NCBI RefSeq assembly: GCF_027886425.1
Contig: NZ_CP115671.1
Location: 2,108,001-2,172,000 of the forward strand
Reading direction: 5' to 3'
DNA from: Brevundimonas vesicularis
Lineage (GTDB): Bacteria; Pseudomonadota; Alphaproteobacteria; Caulobacterales; Caulobacteraceae
DNA length: 64,000 bases
The position numbers and the translations under genes were made by a program. The first letter of the stretch is position 1, and each line of letters opens with the position of its first letter. Shown here piece by piece: positions 35,468 through 44,162 of the stretch. A model generated the notes under the pieces. It saw only the letters and a program-made list of their open reading frames with translations. It was not told the origin of the DNA and did not search any database.

Positions 35468-36040
35468 TCAGCCGCCGAGAACACCCAGGTGTTCCAGCAG
35501 GATGGCCGTGCCCAGACCGATGAGGGCCACGCCGCCGATGATCTCGGCCGTCTTGCCGAAGCGCGTGCCCACGGCCTTGCCGATCAGCATGCCGATGGTG
35601 GTCAACACGAAGGTGGTGAAGCCGATCGAGGCGGCGATCACCCAGATATTGGCTCCGATGAAGGCCAGCCCCACGCCGACGGCCGCAGCGTCGATGCTGG
35701 TGCCGACCGCCGTCGCCACGAGCGCCCAGGGGCCGGACCGGCGCGGCGCCTCATCTTCGTCCGCGCCGCGAGGTTGAACGCCTTCCCAGATCATCTTGCC
35801 GCCGACGATCAGCAGCAGGGTGAAGGCGATCCAGTGATCCACCTTTTCGACCAGCCCGGCGGCGATGATGCCCAGTCCCCAGCCGATCAGGGGCGTGATC
35901 GCCTCGATCACGCCGAAGACCAGACCGGCCTTGACGGCGTCCTTGACGGCGGGTCGATGCGACGCCCCGCGTCCGACGGCGGCCGCAAAGGCGTCCGTGG
36001 ACATGCTGAGCGAAAGAATGGCGATGGCGCCTGGGGTCAT
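35468..36040 (-). CDS. mntP: Manganese efflux pump MntP
   Basis: This 190-residue inner-membrane protein has six spans, with the inverted repeat of the MntP/LysE-like fold. The paired acidic motifs SMSTDAFAAAVGRG (first half) and GTSIDAAAVGVGLAF (second half) hold the Asp residues needed for Mn2+ export. Expression is very likely controlled by the yybP-ykoY riboswitch in its own leader. It protects against excess manganese. Confidence 0.95.
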   Translation of the reverse strand: MTPGAIAILSLSMSTDAFAAAVGRGASHRPAVKDAVKAGLVFGVIEAITPLIGWGLGIIAAGLVEKVDHWIAFTLLLIVGGKMIWEGVQPRGADEDEAPRRSGPWALVATAVGTSIDAAAVGVGLAFIGANIWVIAASIGFTTFVLTTIGMLIGKAVGTRFGKTAEIIGGVALIGLGTAILLEHLGVLGG

Positions 36041-36109
36041 GAAACAGCACTCGACCGGACGCGTGACAGCGGTCCTGCACCGGCCGGTCGCGGCGTCAGG
36101 ACACGCTGG

Positions 36110-36216
36110 TCTCGCTAGGCGGTGATTCCGCTGATCGCGCCACGCGCCGAAACGCGAGTATGTTGACGCGATCCCGACGACGAACGCCGGAAGCTACTCC
36201 CCAACAGGAGGCGGCT
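36110..36216 (-). ncRNA. yybP-ykoY manganese riboswitch in the mntP leader
   Basis: On the minus strand the leader contains both hallmark blocks of this riboswitch. GGGGAGTAGC (36193-36202) is followed by a hairpin region and then GTCAACATACTCG (about 36155-36167). These are the conserved loops that meet to bind Mn2+. A GC-rich region follows before the mntP start at 36040, where an expression platform would be. Limits are approximate because the outer stem was not folded. The stop of the PPC-repeat gene (36219) lies directly upstream. Confidence 0.87.
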
Positions 36217-36218
36217 CT

Positions 36219-38153
36219 CTACACGCCGCTTCGCGCGCTTGGCAACCTCGCAGGTCGATCAGCCGCCCGACTTAGGAGCCATGACGGCGCATCATCACGC
36301 GCCGAGGCCGATGCGCCCGCCGGTTGGCGCTCGACCGTCAGGGCGTAGGCGCCCATCTGATTGGGTCCATAGGCGCGAGCGCGCACGACATACCAGCCGT
36401 CGTCCGGCGCGGTCCAATCCAGCTTGGCGTGCGCGTCGGACAGGCTGTCGTCATCTGTGGCCAGGCTGGTGAAATCGCCGTCTTCGTCTTCCTTGCCCAG
36501 GTCGATGAAGGAGTCGAAGGCGTTCGAAACCATCGTCAGACGCAGCTTCTCGTCCTTCTTGGCCTGGAAGCGGTAGGCGTCGAAAAAGGCGCCTTCGTCG
36601 CTGAGCGCGGCGCTGTTCGACAGGGTTCCGCGCACGGTCGACCCGATCAGCAGGCTGCCGGGCTTGGGCTCTGGCCCGCGATCCAGCAGTTCCAGCGAAT
36701 AAAGGCCCTTGCCCTCCGCATCCAGCGGCATGGCGCGGACCACATAGTTCCCGGCCGAAGGCAGGGTGAAGTTCAGCCGCGAATCCGTGCCCTCGGCCAG
36801 GCCGTCGTCATCGCTGGCCAGGGCCTCGAACTCACCGTCGGCCTTGCCGATCTCCAGATAGGCGTCGAAGTCGCCGGACCGCAGGATCGCCTGGACACGC
36901 TGACCTTCCGTTCCAGCAAAGACATAGGCGTCATAGCGTTTGCCATCGTCGCCCTGGGGGTCCTCGTCGGTGATCTCGCCCTCCACGGTTTGACCCAAAG
37001 TCGCCGTGGTCGGCGGCGGCGGCGGCGCGGTTTCGGTCAGCTTCAGCGTATAGTCGCCCTCGGCCTCGTCGCTGAATCCCCGCGCCTCGATGATGTAGTC
37101 GCCGTCGGCGTCCAAGGTGCGCGCGATGCGGGCGTCGGTGCCCGAGCCGGCGCCGTCATCATCCTCCGCAAGGACGGTATCGTCCGAAGCACGGCGAAGC
37201 GTCAGATAGGCGTCGAAGTCGCTCGACTTCATCTCGATGGCGACGCGCTGGCCGTTCGTTCCGGTAAAGCGATAGGTTTCCGCGCGCTGGCCACCGTCGT
37301 TCGTGGCGCTGTCCGAGCCCAGTTCACCCTTGATCTCGTCACCGATCGCGATGGGCTTTGACGGCGGCGCGGGCGGCGCCTCTGCCAGGCCCAGTTCGTA
37401 ACGACCCAGCCCGTCTTCCAGCGACGTGGCCCGGATCACGTATTCGCCGGCCGTCGGCGCCGTGAAGGTCAGGCGTGAATTCAGCCCGCCGCCGGGCGCA
37501 TCGTCGTTCGAGCTGATCTCGATGAAATCGGGACCGTTCATCCGCCCTACCCGCACCAGAGGATCGAAGGCCTCGGAGTCCAGCGTCACGACAAACCGAT
37601 CGCCGGCATTGGCGCGGAAGGCGTAGGCGTCATAGCGGCCGCCGTCCTCCTGCTCTGGATCGCGGGCCGTAAGTTCGCCGCTCTGGGTCGCCCCAACGCG
37701 AATGCCGCCGGGTCGCGGCGCACGCGGCGGCGCCGGGCGTTCCTGCAACGACAGACGATAGTCGCCGCCGTCCAGTCCGCTCAACGTCCGGGCCCTCAGA
37801 ACATAGGTCCCCGCCTGGTCAGGCGTGAACCGCAGCCGCGCATTGGTGCCGTCCCCCAACCCGTCGTCGTCGGACGCCAGCGGCTCGCCCGCTGCGCCGT
37901 CGTCGTAGACTTCCAGATAGGCGTCGAAAGCGTCCGATCTCAGCGTAGCTTCCAGCCGCTGCCCCGCCCGCGCCTCGAACCGATAGTCGTCGTAGCGATA
38001 TTCGTCATCCGCCGCCTTGGCGTCGCCGTCCGTCAGGGCGCCGTTCACATTGGCGCCGATGCGCAACGGCTGCGCGTCTTGGGCCACGGCCGGCGCGACC
38101 GCCCACAAGAGGGCCAGGGCGCTGACAGCGGCGGCGAGCGACGGACGGTTCAT
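36219..38153 (-). CDS. Secreted protein of five tandem PPC (pre-peptidase C-terminal) domains
   Basis: This 644-residue exported protein has signal peptide MNRPSLAAAVSALALLWAVA, cleaved near AVAQ-DA. The whole mature part is five repeats of roughly 115 residues. Each has the plan xxIGxxVxGxLT, YDAYxFxAxxGQR, SxxFDAYLEV, LASDDDGxxxGTxxRL, AGxYVVRAxxL. This is the PPC beta-sandwich usually found as a spacer or binding module behind secreted proteases; here no catalytic domain remains. Very acidic DDD loops may bind calcium (inference). GGAGGAA precedes the ATG. It is divergent from folD. Confidence 0.85.
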   Translation of the reverse strand: MNRPSLAAAVSALALLWAVAPAVAQDAQPLRIGANVNGALTDGDAKAADDEYRYDDYRFEARAGQRLEATLRSDAFDAYLEVYDDGAAGEPLASDDDGLGDGTNARLRFTPDQAGTYVLRARTLSGLDGGDYRLSLQERPAPPRAPRPGGIRVGATQSGELTARDPEQEDGGRYDAYAFRANAGDRFVVTLDSEAFDPLVRVGRMNGPDFIEISSNDDAPGGGLNSRLTFTAPTAGEYVIRATSLEDGLGRYELGLAEAPPAPPSKPIAIGDEIKGELGSDSATNDGGQRAETYRFTGTNGQRVAIEMKSSDFDAYLTLRRASDDTVLAEDDDGAGSGTDARIARTLDADGDYIIEARGFSDEAEGDYTLKLTETAPPPPPTTATLGQTVEGEITDEDPQGDDGKRYDAYVFAGTEGQRVQAILRSGDFDAYLEIGKADGEFEALASDDDGLAEGTDSRLNFTLPSAGNYVVRAMPLDAEGKGLYSLELLDRGPEPKPGSLLIGSTVRGTLSNSAALSDEGAFFDAYRFQAKKDEKLRLTMVSNAFDSFIDLGKEDEDGDFTSLATDDDSLSDAHAKLDWTAPDDGWYVVRARAYGPNQMGAYALTVERQPAGASASARDDAPSWLLSRAADRPARLPSARSGV

Positions 38154-38245
38154 GAATTCCTCCAGCATAGGCTGCAGATCATAGACGCCGAACCGTGACG
38201 GCTGTAAATCGCCGCCATCCTGATTTCCCGCCAGACGGAGCTGCC

Positions 38246-39169
38246 ATGTCGGCCCAATCCACGCCTGCGACCCTGATCGACGGCAAGGCCTTCTCGGCCG
38301 CCCTGGTGGAACGCGTCGGCGCGGCCGTCGCCCGGCTGGAGGCCGCGCACGGCGTCAAACCCGGCTTGACGGTCGTCATCGTCGGCGAGGATCCGGCCAG
38401 CCAGATTTACGTCCGCAACAAGGGTGAGACGACGCTGCGCGCCGGCATGCGCTCCGACACCCACCGCCTGGCCGAATCGACAGGCCAGGACGAACTGCTG
38501 GCCCTGATCGCTCAGCTGAATGCGGATGCGGGCATCCACGGCATCCTGGTCCAACTGCCCCTGCCCGCCCACATCGACGCAACGGTGGTTCTGGACGCCA
38601 TTTCGCCGGACAAGGATGTGGACGGCTTTCATGTCGTCAACGCCGGTCGTCTGGCCGTCGGCCTGCCGGGTCTGGTCCCCTGCACCCCCCTGGGCTGTCT
38701 GATGCTGCTGAAGGATCGGCTCGGCGATCTGTCGGGCCTGAACGCCGTCATCGTCGGCCGTTCCAACATCGTCGGCAAACCAATGGCGCAACTGCTGCTG
38801 GCCGAAAGCTGCACAGTCACCATCGCCCACTCGCGCACGCGGGATTTGCCCGAGGTCTGCCGCCGCGCCGACATTCTGGTCGCCGCCGTCGGTCGGCCCG
38901 AGATGATCAAGGGAGACTGGATCAAACCGGGCGCGACCGTCATCGACGTGGGCATCAACCGCGTTCCCACGGACGATCCCGTCAAGGCCGCCGAGGGCAA
39001 GACCCGCGTTGTCGGCGATGTCGCTTTCAAGGAGGCGGTCGAGGTCGCCGGCCGCATCACGCCGGTGCCGGGCGGCGTCGGCCCCATGACCATCGCCTGT
39101 TTGTTGGCCAACACCTATTCGGCCGCCTGCCGCCTCAACAATATCCAACCGGAGCCATTGGACGCTTGA
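38246..39169 (+). CDS. folD: Bifunctional methylenetetrahydrofolate dehydrogenase/cyclohydrolase
   Basis: This 307-residue NADP enzyme interconverts 5,10-methylene-, methenyl- and 10-formyl-THF for one-carbon supply. Motifs: VGEDPASQIYVRNK (Tyr and Lys of the active site), GILVQLPLP, the DKDVDGFHVVN loop, VGRSNIVGKPMAQLL, and VPGGVGPMTIACLL. The start MSAQSTPAT has GGAG 5 bases upstream; a longer frame starting at 38195 lacks one. Confidence 0.97.
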   Translation: MSAQSTPATLIDGKAFSAALVERVGAAVARLEAAHGVKPGLTVVIVGEDPASQIYVRNKGETTLRAGMRSDTHRLAESTGQDELLALIAQLNADAGIHGILVQLPLPAHIDATVVLDAISPDKDVDGFHVVNAGRLAVGLPGLVPCTPLGCLMLLKDRLGDLSGLNAVIVGRSNIVGKPMAQLLLAESCTVTIAHSRTRDLPEVCRRADILVAAVGRPEMIKGDWIKPGATVIDVGINRVPTDDPVKAAEGKTRVVGDVAFKEAVEVAGRITPVPGGVGPMTIACLLANTYSAACRLNNIQPEPLDA

Positions 39170-39230
39170 TGCATTCATTGGGCCGGTGAATAGTCCCGCT
39201 GAACGGCGCTATCGCCGAACGGGAGATGTC

Positions 39231-39914
39231 ATGGTCCGCCTCAATGCCCGCGCCGTCGCTCTGACCGGTGCTCTGATGATCGTCCCCGCCGTGGCGGGCT
39301 GCGGCTACAACACCATTCCGACCAAGCAGGAACGCGCGGAGGCGGCCTGGGCCGGTGTGCAGAGCCAGTATCAGCGCCGCGCCGACCTGATTCCAAACCT
39401 GGTCGCGACCGTTCAAGGCGCCGCGATCCAGGAACGCACCACTCTGACCGACGTGATCAACGCCCGCGCTCGCGCCACCTCGGTCAACGTCTCGGCCGAC
39501 GACCTCGATAATCCGCAGGCCTTCCAGCAGTATCAGGAAGCACAGGGCCAGTTGTCCGGCGCCCTGTCGCGCCTGCTGGTGACGGTCGAAGCCTATCCGC
39601 AACTTCAGGCCAACCAAAACTTCCTGACCCTGCAGTCCCAACTGGAAGGCACCGAGAACCGCATTCAGATCGCGCGCCGCGACTACAATGAGGCCGTGCG
39701 CGACTACAACACGACCTTGCGCACCTTCCCGCAGGTGATCTGGGCCAAGACCCTGCACGGCGGGTCGCAGCCGATGCAGTTGTTCACCGCCACCGCCGCC
39801 GCCCAGTCGGCGCCGCAAGTCAACTTCAACCTGAACGCCCCGCCCGCCAACGCCTCGGCGCCCGGCGGCGGCGCACCGGCCGTGGCGCCGGGCGCGATCC
39901 CGCCCGCCCAGTGA
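39231..39914 (+). CDS. LemA family protein
   Basis: This 227-residue envelope protein has an N-terminal lipobox-like segment (ALMIVPAVAGCGYN). The LemA helical core follows: WAGVQSQYQRRADLIPNLVATVQG, LSGALSRLLVTVEAYPQLQANQNF, and ARRDYNEAVRDYNTTLRTFP. LemA proteins are almost always next to TPM-domain proteins, as here, and are thought to serve membrane protein quality or envelope assembly; the role is not settled. The C-terminus is Ala/Pro/Gly-rich. GGGAG precedes the ATG. It overlaps the next gene as GTGA. Confidence 0.9.
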   Translation: MVRLNARAVALTGALMIVPAVAGCGYNTIPTKQERAEAAWAGVQSQYQRRADLIPNLVATVQGAAIQERTTLTDVINARARATSVNVSADDLDNPQAFQQYQEAQGQLSGALSRLLVTVEAYPQLQANQNFLTLQSQLEGTENRIQIARRDYNEAVRDYNTTLRTFPQVIWAKTLHGGSQPMQLFTATAAAQSAPQVNFNLNAPPANASAPGGGAPAVAPGAIPPAQ

Positions 39915-40735
39915 CGACCATCCAAGCGGCGGCGCGGCGTTCGCCGGGAGTCGCCGCCCTCCTTTTCAGCCTTGTCATCGCCTTGCTGCTGGTTCTGCCG
40001 GCGACGGCGCAGAGCAAGATCGACTTCCCGCCCCTGACCGGCCGCGTGGTCGATCAGGCCAATCTGCTCGATCCGGCGACGGAACAGGCCCTGACCGAAA
40101 AGCTGGCGGCGCTGGAAGCCAGTTCGACCGACCAGTTGGTCGTCGTGACGGTCAACAGTCTTCAGGATCAGGAGATCGAGGACTACGGCTATCAGCTGGG
40201 TCGCGCCTGGGGCATCGGTCAGAAGGAGAACGATAACGGCGCCTTGCTGATCGTCGCACCGAATGAACGCAAGGTCCGCGTGGAGGTCGGCTATGGGCTG
40301 GAGCCCATTCTGACCGACGCCTTCTCGTCCCAGGTCATTCGCAACGACATCCTACCGTCGTTTCGAGACGGCGATTACCAGGCGGGCGTGATCAAGGGCG
40401 TCGACGCCCTCATAGCTCAGTTGTCGCTCGACCCGGCGGAGGCGCAGGCGCGCGCCCAGGCCGCCGCGGCCGAGCAAGCCGACACCAAAGGCGAATCCAT
40501 CATTCCGCTGGTCATCATCGCCGGGCTTTTCCTGTTCATCTTCTTGATCGCCATGCGGTCCGGACGCGGACGACGCAGCAATGTCAGCTCAGTCCTGTTG
40601 TGGGCGGCGTCAGAGGCTCTGCGGAACTCCGGCAAAGGCGGCGGCGGTTGGGGCGGTGGCGGCGGCTTTGGCGGTGGCGGGTTCGGCGGTGGCGGCGGCA
40701 GTTTCGGCGGCGGCGGCGCGTCGGGGGGATGGTGA
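39911..40735 (+). CDS. TPM domain protein with Gly-rich tail
   Basis: This 274-residue protein starts at a GTG overlapping the lemA-type stop. A signal anchor (LLFSLVIALLLVLPATAQ) leads into a periplasmic TPM domain (VVDQANLLDP, QLVVVTVNSLQDQEIEDYGYQLGRAWGIGQKENDNGALLIVA as ordered segments). A membrane span follows (IIPLVIIAGLFLFIFLIAM), then a long Gly repeat tail ending GGGASGGW. TPM domains bind metal and are seen in photosystem repair and membrane proteolysis partners. The Gly tail is normal for this family. The stop overlaps the next start. Confidence 0.9.
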   Translation: MTTIQAAARRSPGVAALLFSLVIALLLVLPATAQSKIDFPPLTGRVVDQANLLDPATEQALTEKLAALEASSTDQLVVVTVNSLQDQEIEDYGYQLGRAWGIGQKENDNGALLIVAPNERKVRVEVGYGLEPILTDAFSSQVIRNDILPSFRDGDYQAGVIKGVDALIAQLSLDPAEAQARAQAAAAEQADTKGESIIPLVIIAGLFLFIFLIAMRSGRGRRSNVSSVLLWAASEALRNSGKGGGGWGGGGGFGGGGFGGGGGSFGGGGASGGW

Positions 40736-41412
40736 TGCAGATCACGGACAACGACCGCGCCCGCATCGCCGAAGCCATAGCGGCGGCCGAGCGTCAGACG
40801 TCGGGTGAAATCTTCTGCGTCGTCGCGCGTCGTGTCTCGACCTATGTGGACGTCAGCCTGGCCTGGGCGGCGGCGATGGCGCTTTTGGCCCCGATCGTCT
40901 TCGTTCCGTTCGTGCTAGATCTTCGCTGGCCCAGCGATGGCTGGGAGGCGGCCCACCAGGCCGCGCAAGAGGCCACGACGGCGCAGGCCTTGGGCCTTTA
41001 TGCCCTGTCGCAGGCCGTCGTCTTCGTTGCTGTCTTTCTAATGACCCGTATCCCAGCCGTGCGCCGTCTCGTGACGCCCGCCGGCGTCAGGCGCGGCCGC
41101 GTCAGGGAGGCGGCCCTGCATCAGTTCATGGCCCAAGGCGTCCATGTCACGCAGGAGCGCACGGGCGTGCTGATCTTCGCGGCGATGGACGAGCATCAGG
41201 TCGAACTAATCGCCGATGAGGGCATCTACGCCAAGGTCGATGAGGACGCCTGGGCTCAGGCCGTCGCCGTCCTGACCCGCGAACTGCGCGCCGACCGCCC
41301 CGTCGGTGGTTTCGCGGCCGCCATCGGTCTGTGCGGCGAGGTTCTGGCCCGCCACTTTCCACCGCGCGCCGACAATCGCAATGAGTTGCCCGATCATCTG
41401 ATCCTGCTCTGA
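40735..41412 (+). CDS. Second TPM domain membrane protein
   Basis: This 225-residue protein has a different layout from the preceding TPM protein. A short N-terminal part ends in TSGEIFCVVARR. Two membrane spans follow (LAWAAAMALLAPIVFVPFVL and LYALSQAVVFVAVFLMT), then a C-terminal TPM part (GVLIFAAMDEHQVELIADEGIYAKV). The ATG at 40735 overlaps the previous TGA (TGATG), so lemA, TPM1 and TPM2 are one coupled operon. The ribosome-binding site lies in the run of G at the end of the Gly tail. Confidence 0.85.
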   Translation: MQITDNDRARIAEAIAAAERQTSGEIFCVVARRVSTYVDVSLAWAAAMALLAPIVFVPFVLDLRWPSDGWEAAHQAAQEATTAQALGLYALSQAVVFVAVFLMTRIPAVRRLVTPAGVRRGRVREAALHQFMAQGVHVTQERTGVLIFAAMDEHQVELIADEGIYAKVDEDAWAQAVAVLTRELRADRPVGGFAAAIGLCGEVLARHFPPRADNRNELPDHLILL

Positions 41413-41484
41413 TCGTCGCATCGGGGTCGCATTCGCGGGCCAGAAGGCCTAGCCCACGGTCAACGTTCAAACAGCCGCCAGTTC

Positions 41485-42222
41485 ATGCCTCGCCTTCTTA
41501 CCTACAATGTCCACCGCTGCGTCGGCACGGATCGCCGTCTGGATGTCGGCCGGATCGTCGCCGTCATTGCCGAATTCGAGCCGGACATCGTCTGCCTGCA
41601 GGAACTGGACGTGGGCCGCGCGCGCACGGGCGGGGTCGATCAGGCCGAGGCGATCGCCGACGGTCTGGCCATGACCTCGCGTTTCCATCCAGCGATGCGG
41701 GTCGAGGCGGAACAGTACGGCGACGCCATCCTGACCCCGCATCCCGAACGGCTGATCCGCGCCGGCGCCTTGCCGACGGTGAGCGGCATTCCGGGCCTGG
41801 AACCGCGCGGCGCGATCTGGTCGGAAATCGAGATCGACGGCACGGCCGTCAACGTCATGAACACCCACCTGGGTCTGGTTCCGCGCGAGCAGCGGCTTCA
41901 GGCCGCGGCTCTGGCCGGATCCGGCTGGATCGGCGGATGCGAGGGACCGATCCTGCTGGCCGGCGATTTCAACGCCACTTCGATCACACGCCCCTATCAG
42001 ACCCTATGCCGCACCCTGCAGGACTGCCAGCGTCAGTTGGGCCAGAAGCCCAGCGTAAAGACCTTCCCGTCGGCCTTCCCCGCCATTCGCATCGACCACT
42101 GTTTCGTCAGCCCGCATATCCGCATCCGCGCGGTACGATCCGCCTTCTCGCCCCTGGCCCGCGTCGCCTCGGACCACCTGCCGCTGATCGTCGATTTCGA
42201 GGTCGTTCAACCCGGCGCGTGA
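41485..42222 (+). CDS. Endonuclease/exonuclease/phosphatase (EEP) family protein
   Basis: This 245-residue metal-dependent hydrolase of the EEP fold has LLTYNVHRCVG at the N-terminus (metal Asn), CLQELD (Glu), VMNTHLGL (His), LAGDFNAT (Asp and Asn), IDHCFVS and SDHLPLI (catalytic Asp-His). Members cut DNA, RNA, or phosphoester lipids. Because its 3' end overlaps a convergent phospholipase D-type gene, a lipid or phosphodiester substrate is possible but unproven. Confidence 0.9.
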   Translation: MPRLLTYNVHRCVGTDRRLDVGRIVAVIAEFEPDIVCLQELDVGRARTGGVDQAEAIADGLAMTSRFHPAMRVEAEQYGDAILTPHPERLIRAGALPTVSGIPGLEPRGAIWSEIEIDGTAVNVMNTHLGLVPREQRLQAAALAGSGWIGGCEGPILLAGDFNATSITRPYQTLCRTLQDCQRQLGQKPSVKTFPSAFPAIRIDHCFVSPHIRIRAVRSAFSPLARVASDHLPLIVDFEVVQPGA

Positions 42223-43685
42223 CCGCCCTCGGACGCTGGTCGCGTGCGTTGCGAACGGTTCAGACGCTTCCAAGGCCGCCAGGCGTCGCTGGACGACGTC
42301 GGGTCGCCCAACTGCCATTCGGCGAACATCCGCTGGATACGCGTCGGCGGCTCCGAGCCCAGCGGCTTCAGCCGATCGGTTTCGAAGTTGCAGATCGCCT
42401 GCCCCACCGAGCCGAAGACGCCCTCGACCGCCGCATAGTCTTCCGTCGCAACGCCCAGCCAGTGAGCAATCGTCCGGTGACGGTGCGCCGTGATGAAGGC
42501 CCGACCGGCCGCATCGACAGGCTCGGCGGCGATGTCGCATTCTGTATCTAGGCCCATCGACCGGTTGTTCAGATTGGTGGACCCGATCCGCAGAAGCCGA
42601 TCATCGATAATCGTCACCTTGGCATGGACGATGATCCGGTCGCCGTCGGCGGTCAGCGGGGCGAAGGCGAAAAAGCGGTTGTATTTGTCCGCCTGCTCCA
42701 GCCGGTGCAGCACCTCGGCCCGGGCCGTGTCCATGGTCATGCTGTCGAACCAGCTCGGGCTCTTGGCGGTCGAGATGACGATGACTTGCGGTCCATCCAC
42801 CTCGGCCAGTCGTTCGGCCAGCGCGGCGGCGATGACCGGCGAGGTGAAATACTGGTTTTCGATATAGATCAACCGCTTGGCGCGCCGGATGGATTCCAGG
42901 TGCAAGGCCTCGCTCTCGCGCACCTCCTGCCGCCCCGACCATTTCGGCTCGGTGCGGGCGATGCCGACGGGCACGTCCGTCATCTGCACCGGCACGCCAT
43001 CGGGCCAGGGATCGTCCTCGACGTCGTCCGCGATGGTGCGCTCCCAGGTCGCCTTGAACCAGCGTTCGCGCGCCAGATCGCCCAGCGCCCGCGCCGCAGG
43101 GCCGTCCATCACGCTCATCACCTCGTGACGCGCCTTGCAGATCAGGCCGCTGGGGAGGGCGCGGCGCGGGTCGCCGTCCAGATGTTCGTCGGAATCCCAG
43201 CGATCGGTCGAGATGTCGCCGCCGCCGCAGAAGGCCACCTTGTCGTCGATGACAACCACCTTCTGGTGATGACAGGCGCCGATAGGGCCGGGGGAATCGA
43301 GCCGGAACTCCACCATCCGCTTACGGAACCAGCGCTGCGCCTTGTGCGGATAGAAGCCTTGCGACGCGGCGATCAGCAGCGGCGATTTCCAGATGAGCAG
43401 TCGCACATCAAGGTCCGGCTTCTTCTTGACCAGCATCCGCAGTTGGCGACCGATCTCGGCCGATTTGTCGCCGGGCCGCGTCTCCGGATCCAGATGAGTG
43501 CGTGGATCGAACTGCCATCCCAGCAGCACGATGGAGCGTTGGGCCTTGTGAATCGCAGACGAGAGGGCGTCGAAATAGGCCTCGTTTTCCATCAGCACCG
43601 AAAAACGGTGCGCGACGGCGGACGTCCACAGGGCGGGGCCCGGTTCCAGCAGGCTGCCTTCGTAACTGTCGCCGGCTAAAGTCAT
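42207..43685 (-). CDS. Phospholipase D / cardiolipin synthase family protein
   Basis: This 492-residue protein has two HKD motifs: HHQKVVVIDD (H140, K142, D147) with GGGDI, and HAKVTIIDDRLLRIGSTN. The pair forms one active site, either transferring phosphatidyl groups (cardiolipin synthase-like) or hydrolysing phosphodiesters. No N-terminal membrane span is evident, which favours a PLD of the larger, soluble type. The start MTLAGDSYEG at 43685 was chosen; an upstream extension of 20 codons is possible. It overlaps the EEP gene end by 16 bases. Confidence 0.88.
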   Translation of the reverse strand: MTLAGDSYEGSLLEPGPALWTSAVAHRFSVLMENEAYFDALSSAIHKAQRSIVLLGWQFDPRTHLDPETRPGDKSAEIGRQLRMLVKKKPDLDVRLLIWKSPLLIAASQGFYPHKAQRWFRKRMVEFRLDSPGPIGACHHQKVVVIDDKVAFCGGGDISTDRWDSDEHLDGDPRRALPSGLICKARHEVMSVMDGPAARALGDLARERWFKATWERTIADDVEDDPWPDGVPVQMTDVPVGIARTEPKWSGRQEVRESEALHLESIRRAKRLIYIENQYFTSPVIAAALAERLAEVDGPQVIVISTAKSPSWFDSMTMDTARAEVLHRLEQADKYNRFFAFAPLTADGDRIIVHAKVTIIDDRLLRIGSTNLNNRSMGLDTECDIAAEPVDAAGRAFITAHRHRTIAHWLGVATEDYAAVEGVFGSVGQAICNFETDRLKPLGSEPPTRIQRMFAEWQLGDPTSSSDAWRPWKRLNRSQRTRPASEGGHAPG

Positions 43686-43842
43686 GCGACCTATCTGTCT
43701 GATTCGCGTGACATGGTGTCGAAGCGCCTGCATCCTCCGTTCCACGCGCGTGTCCTTCGGTCAATCTTTCAGGGCGGGATTGTGACGTTCGCCGATTTGG
43801 CGCATAAGGAGCGTAGCCATACAGGCTGCGAGGGAGGGTAGA

Positions 43843-44025
43843 ATGCAGGCGCTTGTCGAACTGATCGCTGGCTTCATCGCCCTGCTGGCCGCCGCCGTCC
43901 TGACGCAGTTCGGCGTCGACACCCACAACCCCAACCACGGCGACCGCGAAGTGCGTCGTGTGGTGGAGTGTCGTGACACCGGCTCCAACACCACGCTGCT
44001 TTCCGAATCCAAGCGCGACTGCTGA
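43843..44025 (+). CDS. Small exported or membrane-anchored hypothetical protein
   Basis: This 60-residue protein has a hydrophobic N-terminus (LVELIAGFIALLAAAVLTQF) and a polar C-terminus with two Cys (VECRDTGS and KRDC at the end) that could pair. A very strong GGAGGG lies 6 bases before the ATG. It could be a signal-anchored periplasmic microprotein. No family is recognised. It stands between the PLD gene and the TipN-like gene. Confidence 0.6.
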   Translation: MQALVELIAGFIALLAAAVLTQFGVDTHNPNHGDREVRRVVECRDTGSNTTLLSESKRDC

Positions 44026-44162
44026 ACGCTGCGGCGCTTTGCGCTGCATGACGCGGTTCATCGACAGGTTGCGGGCTTGAGTCGGTTTCGTCCGCATCGA
44101 TCATGCTCTAGGGTTTCCTCGGCGCTGTCGGACGCCCGCGTAGAGATCGAGTTTTTGAGCTT

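Noticed and set aside
40630..40732. Gly-codon repeat that could look like a repeat array
   Set aside because: It encodes the Gly-rich tail normal for TPM proteins. There are no spacers, so it is not a CRISPR or mobile repeat.
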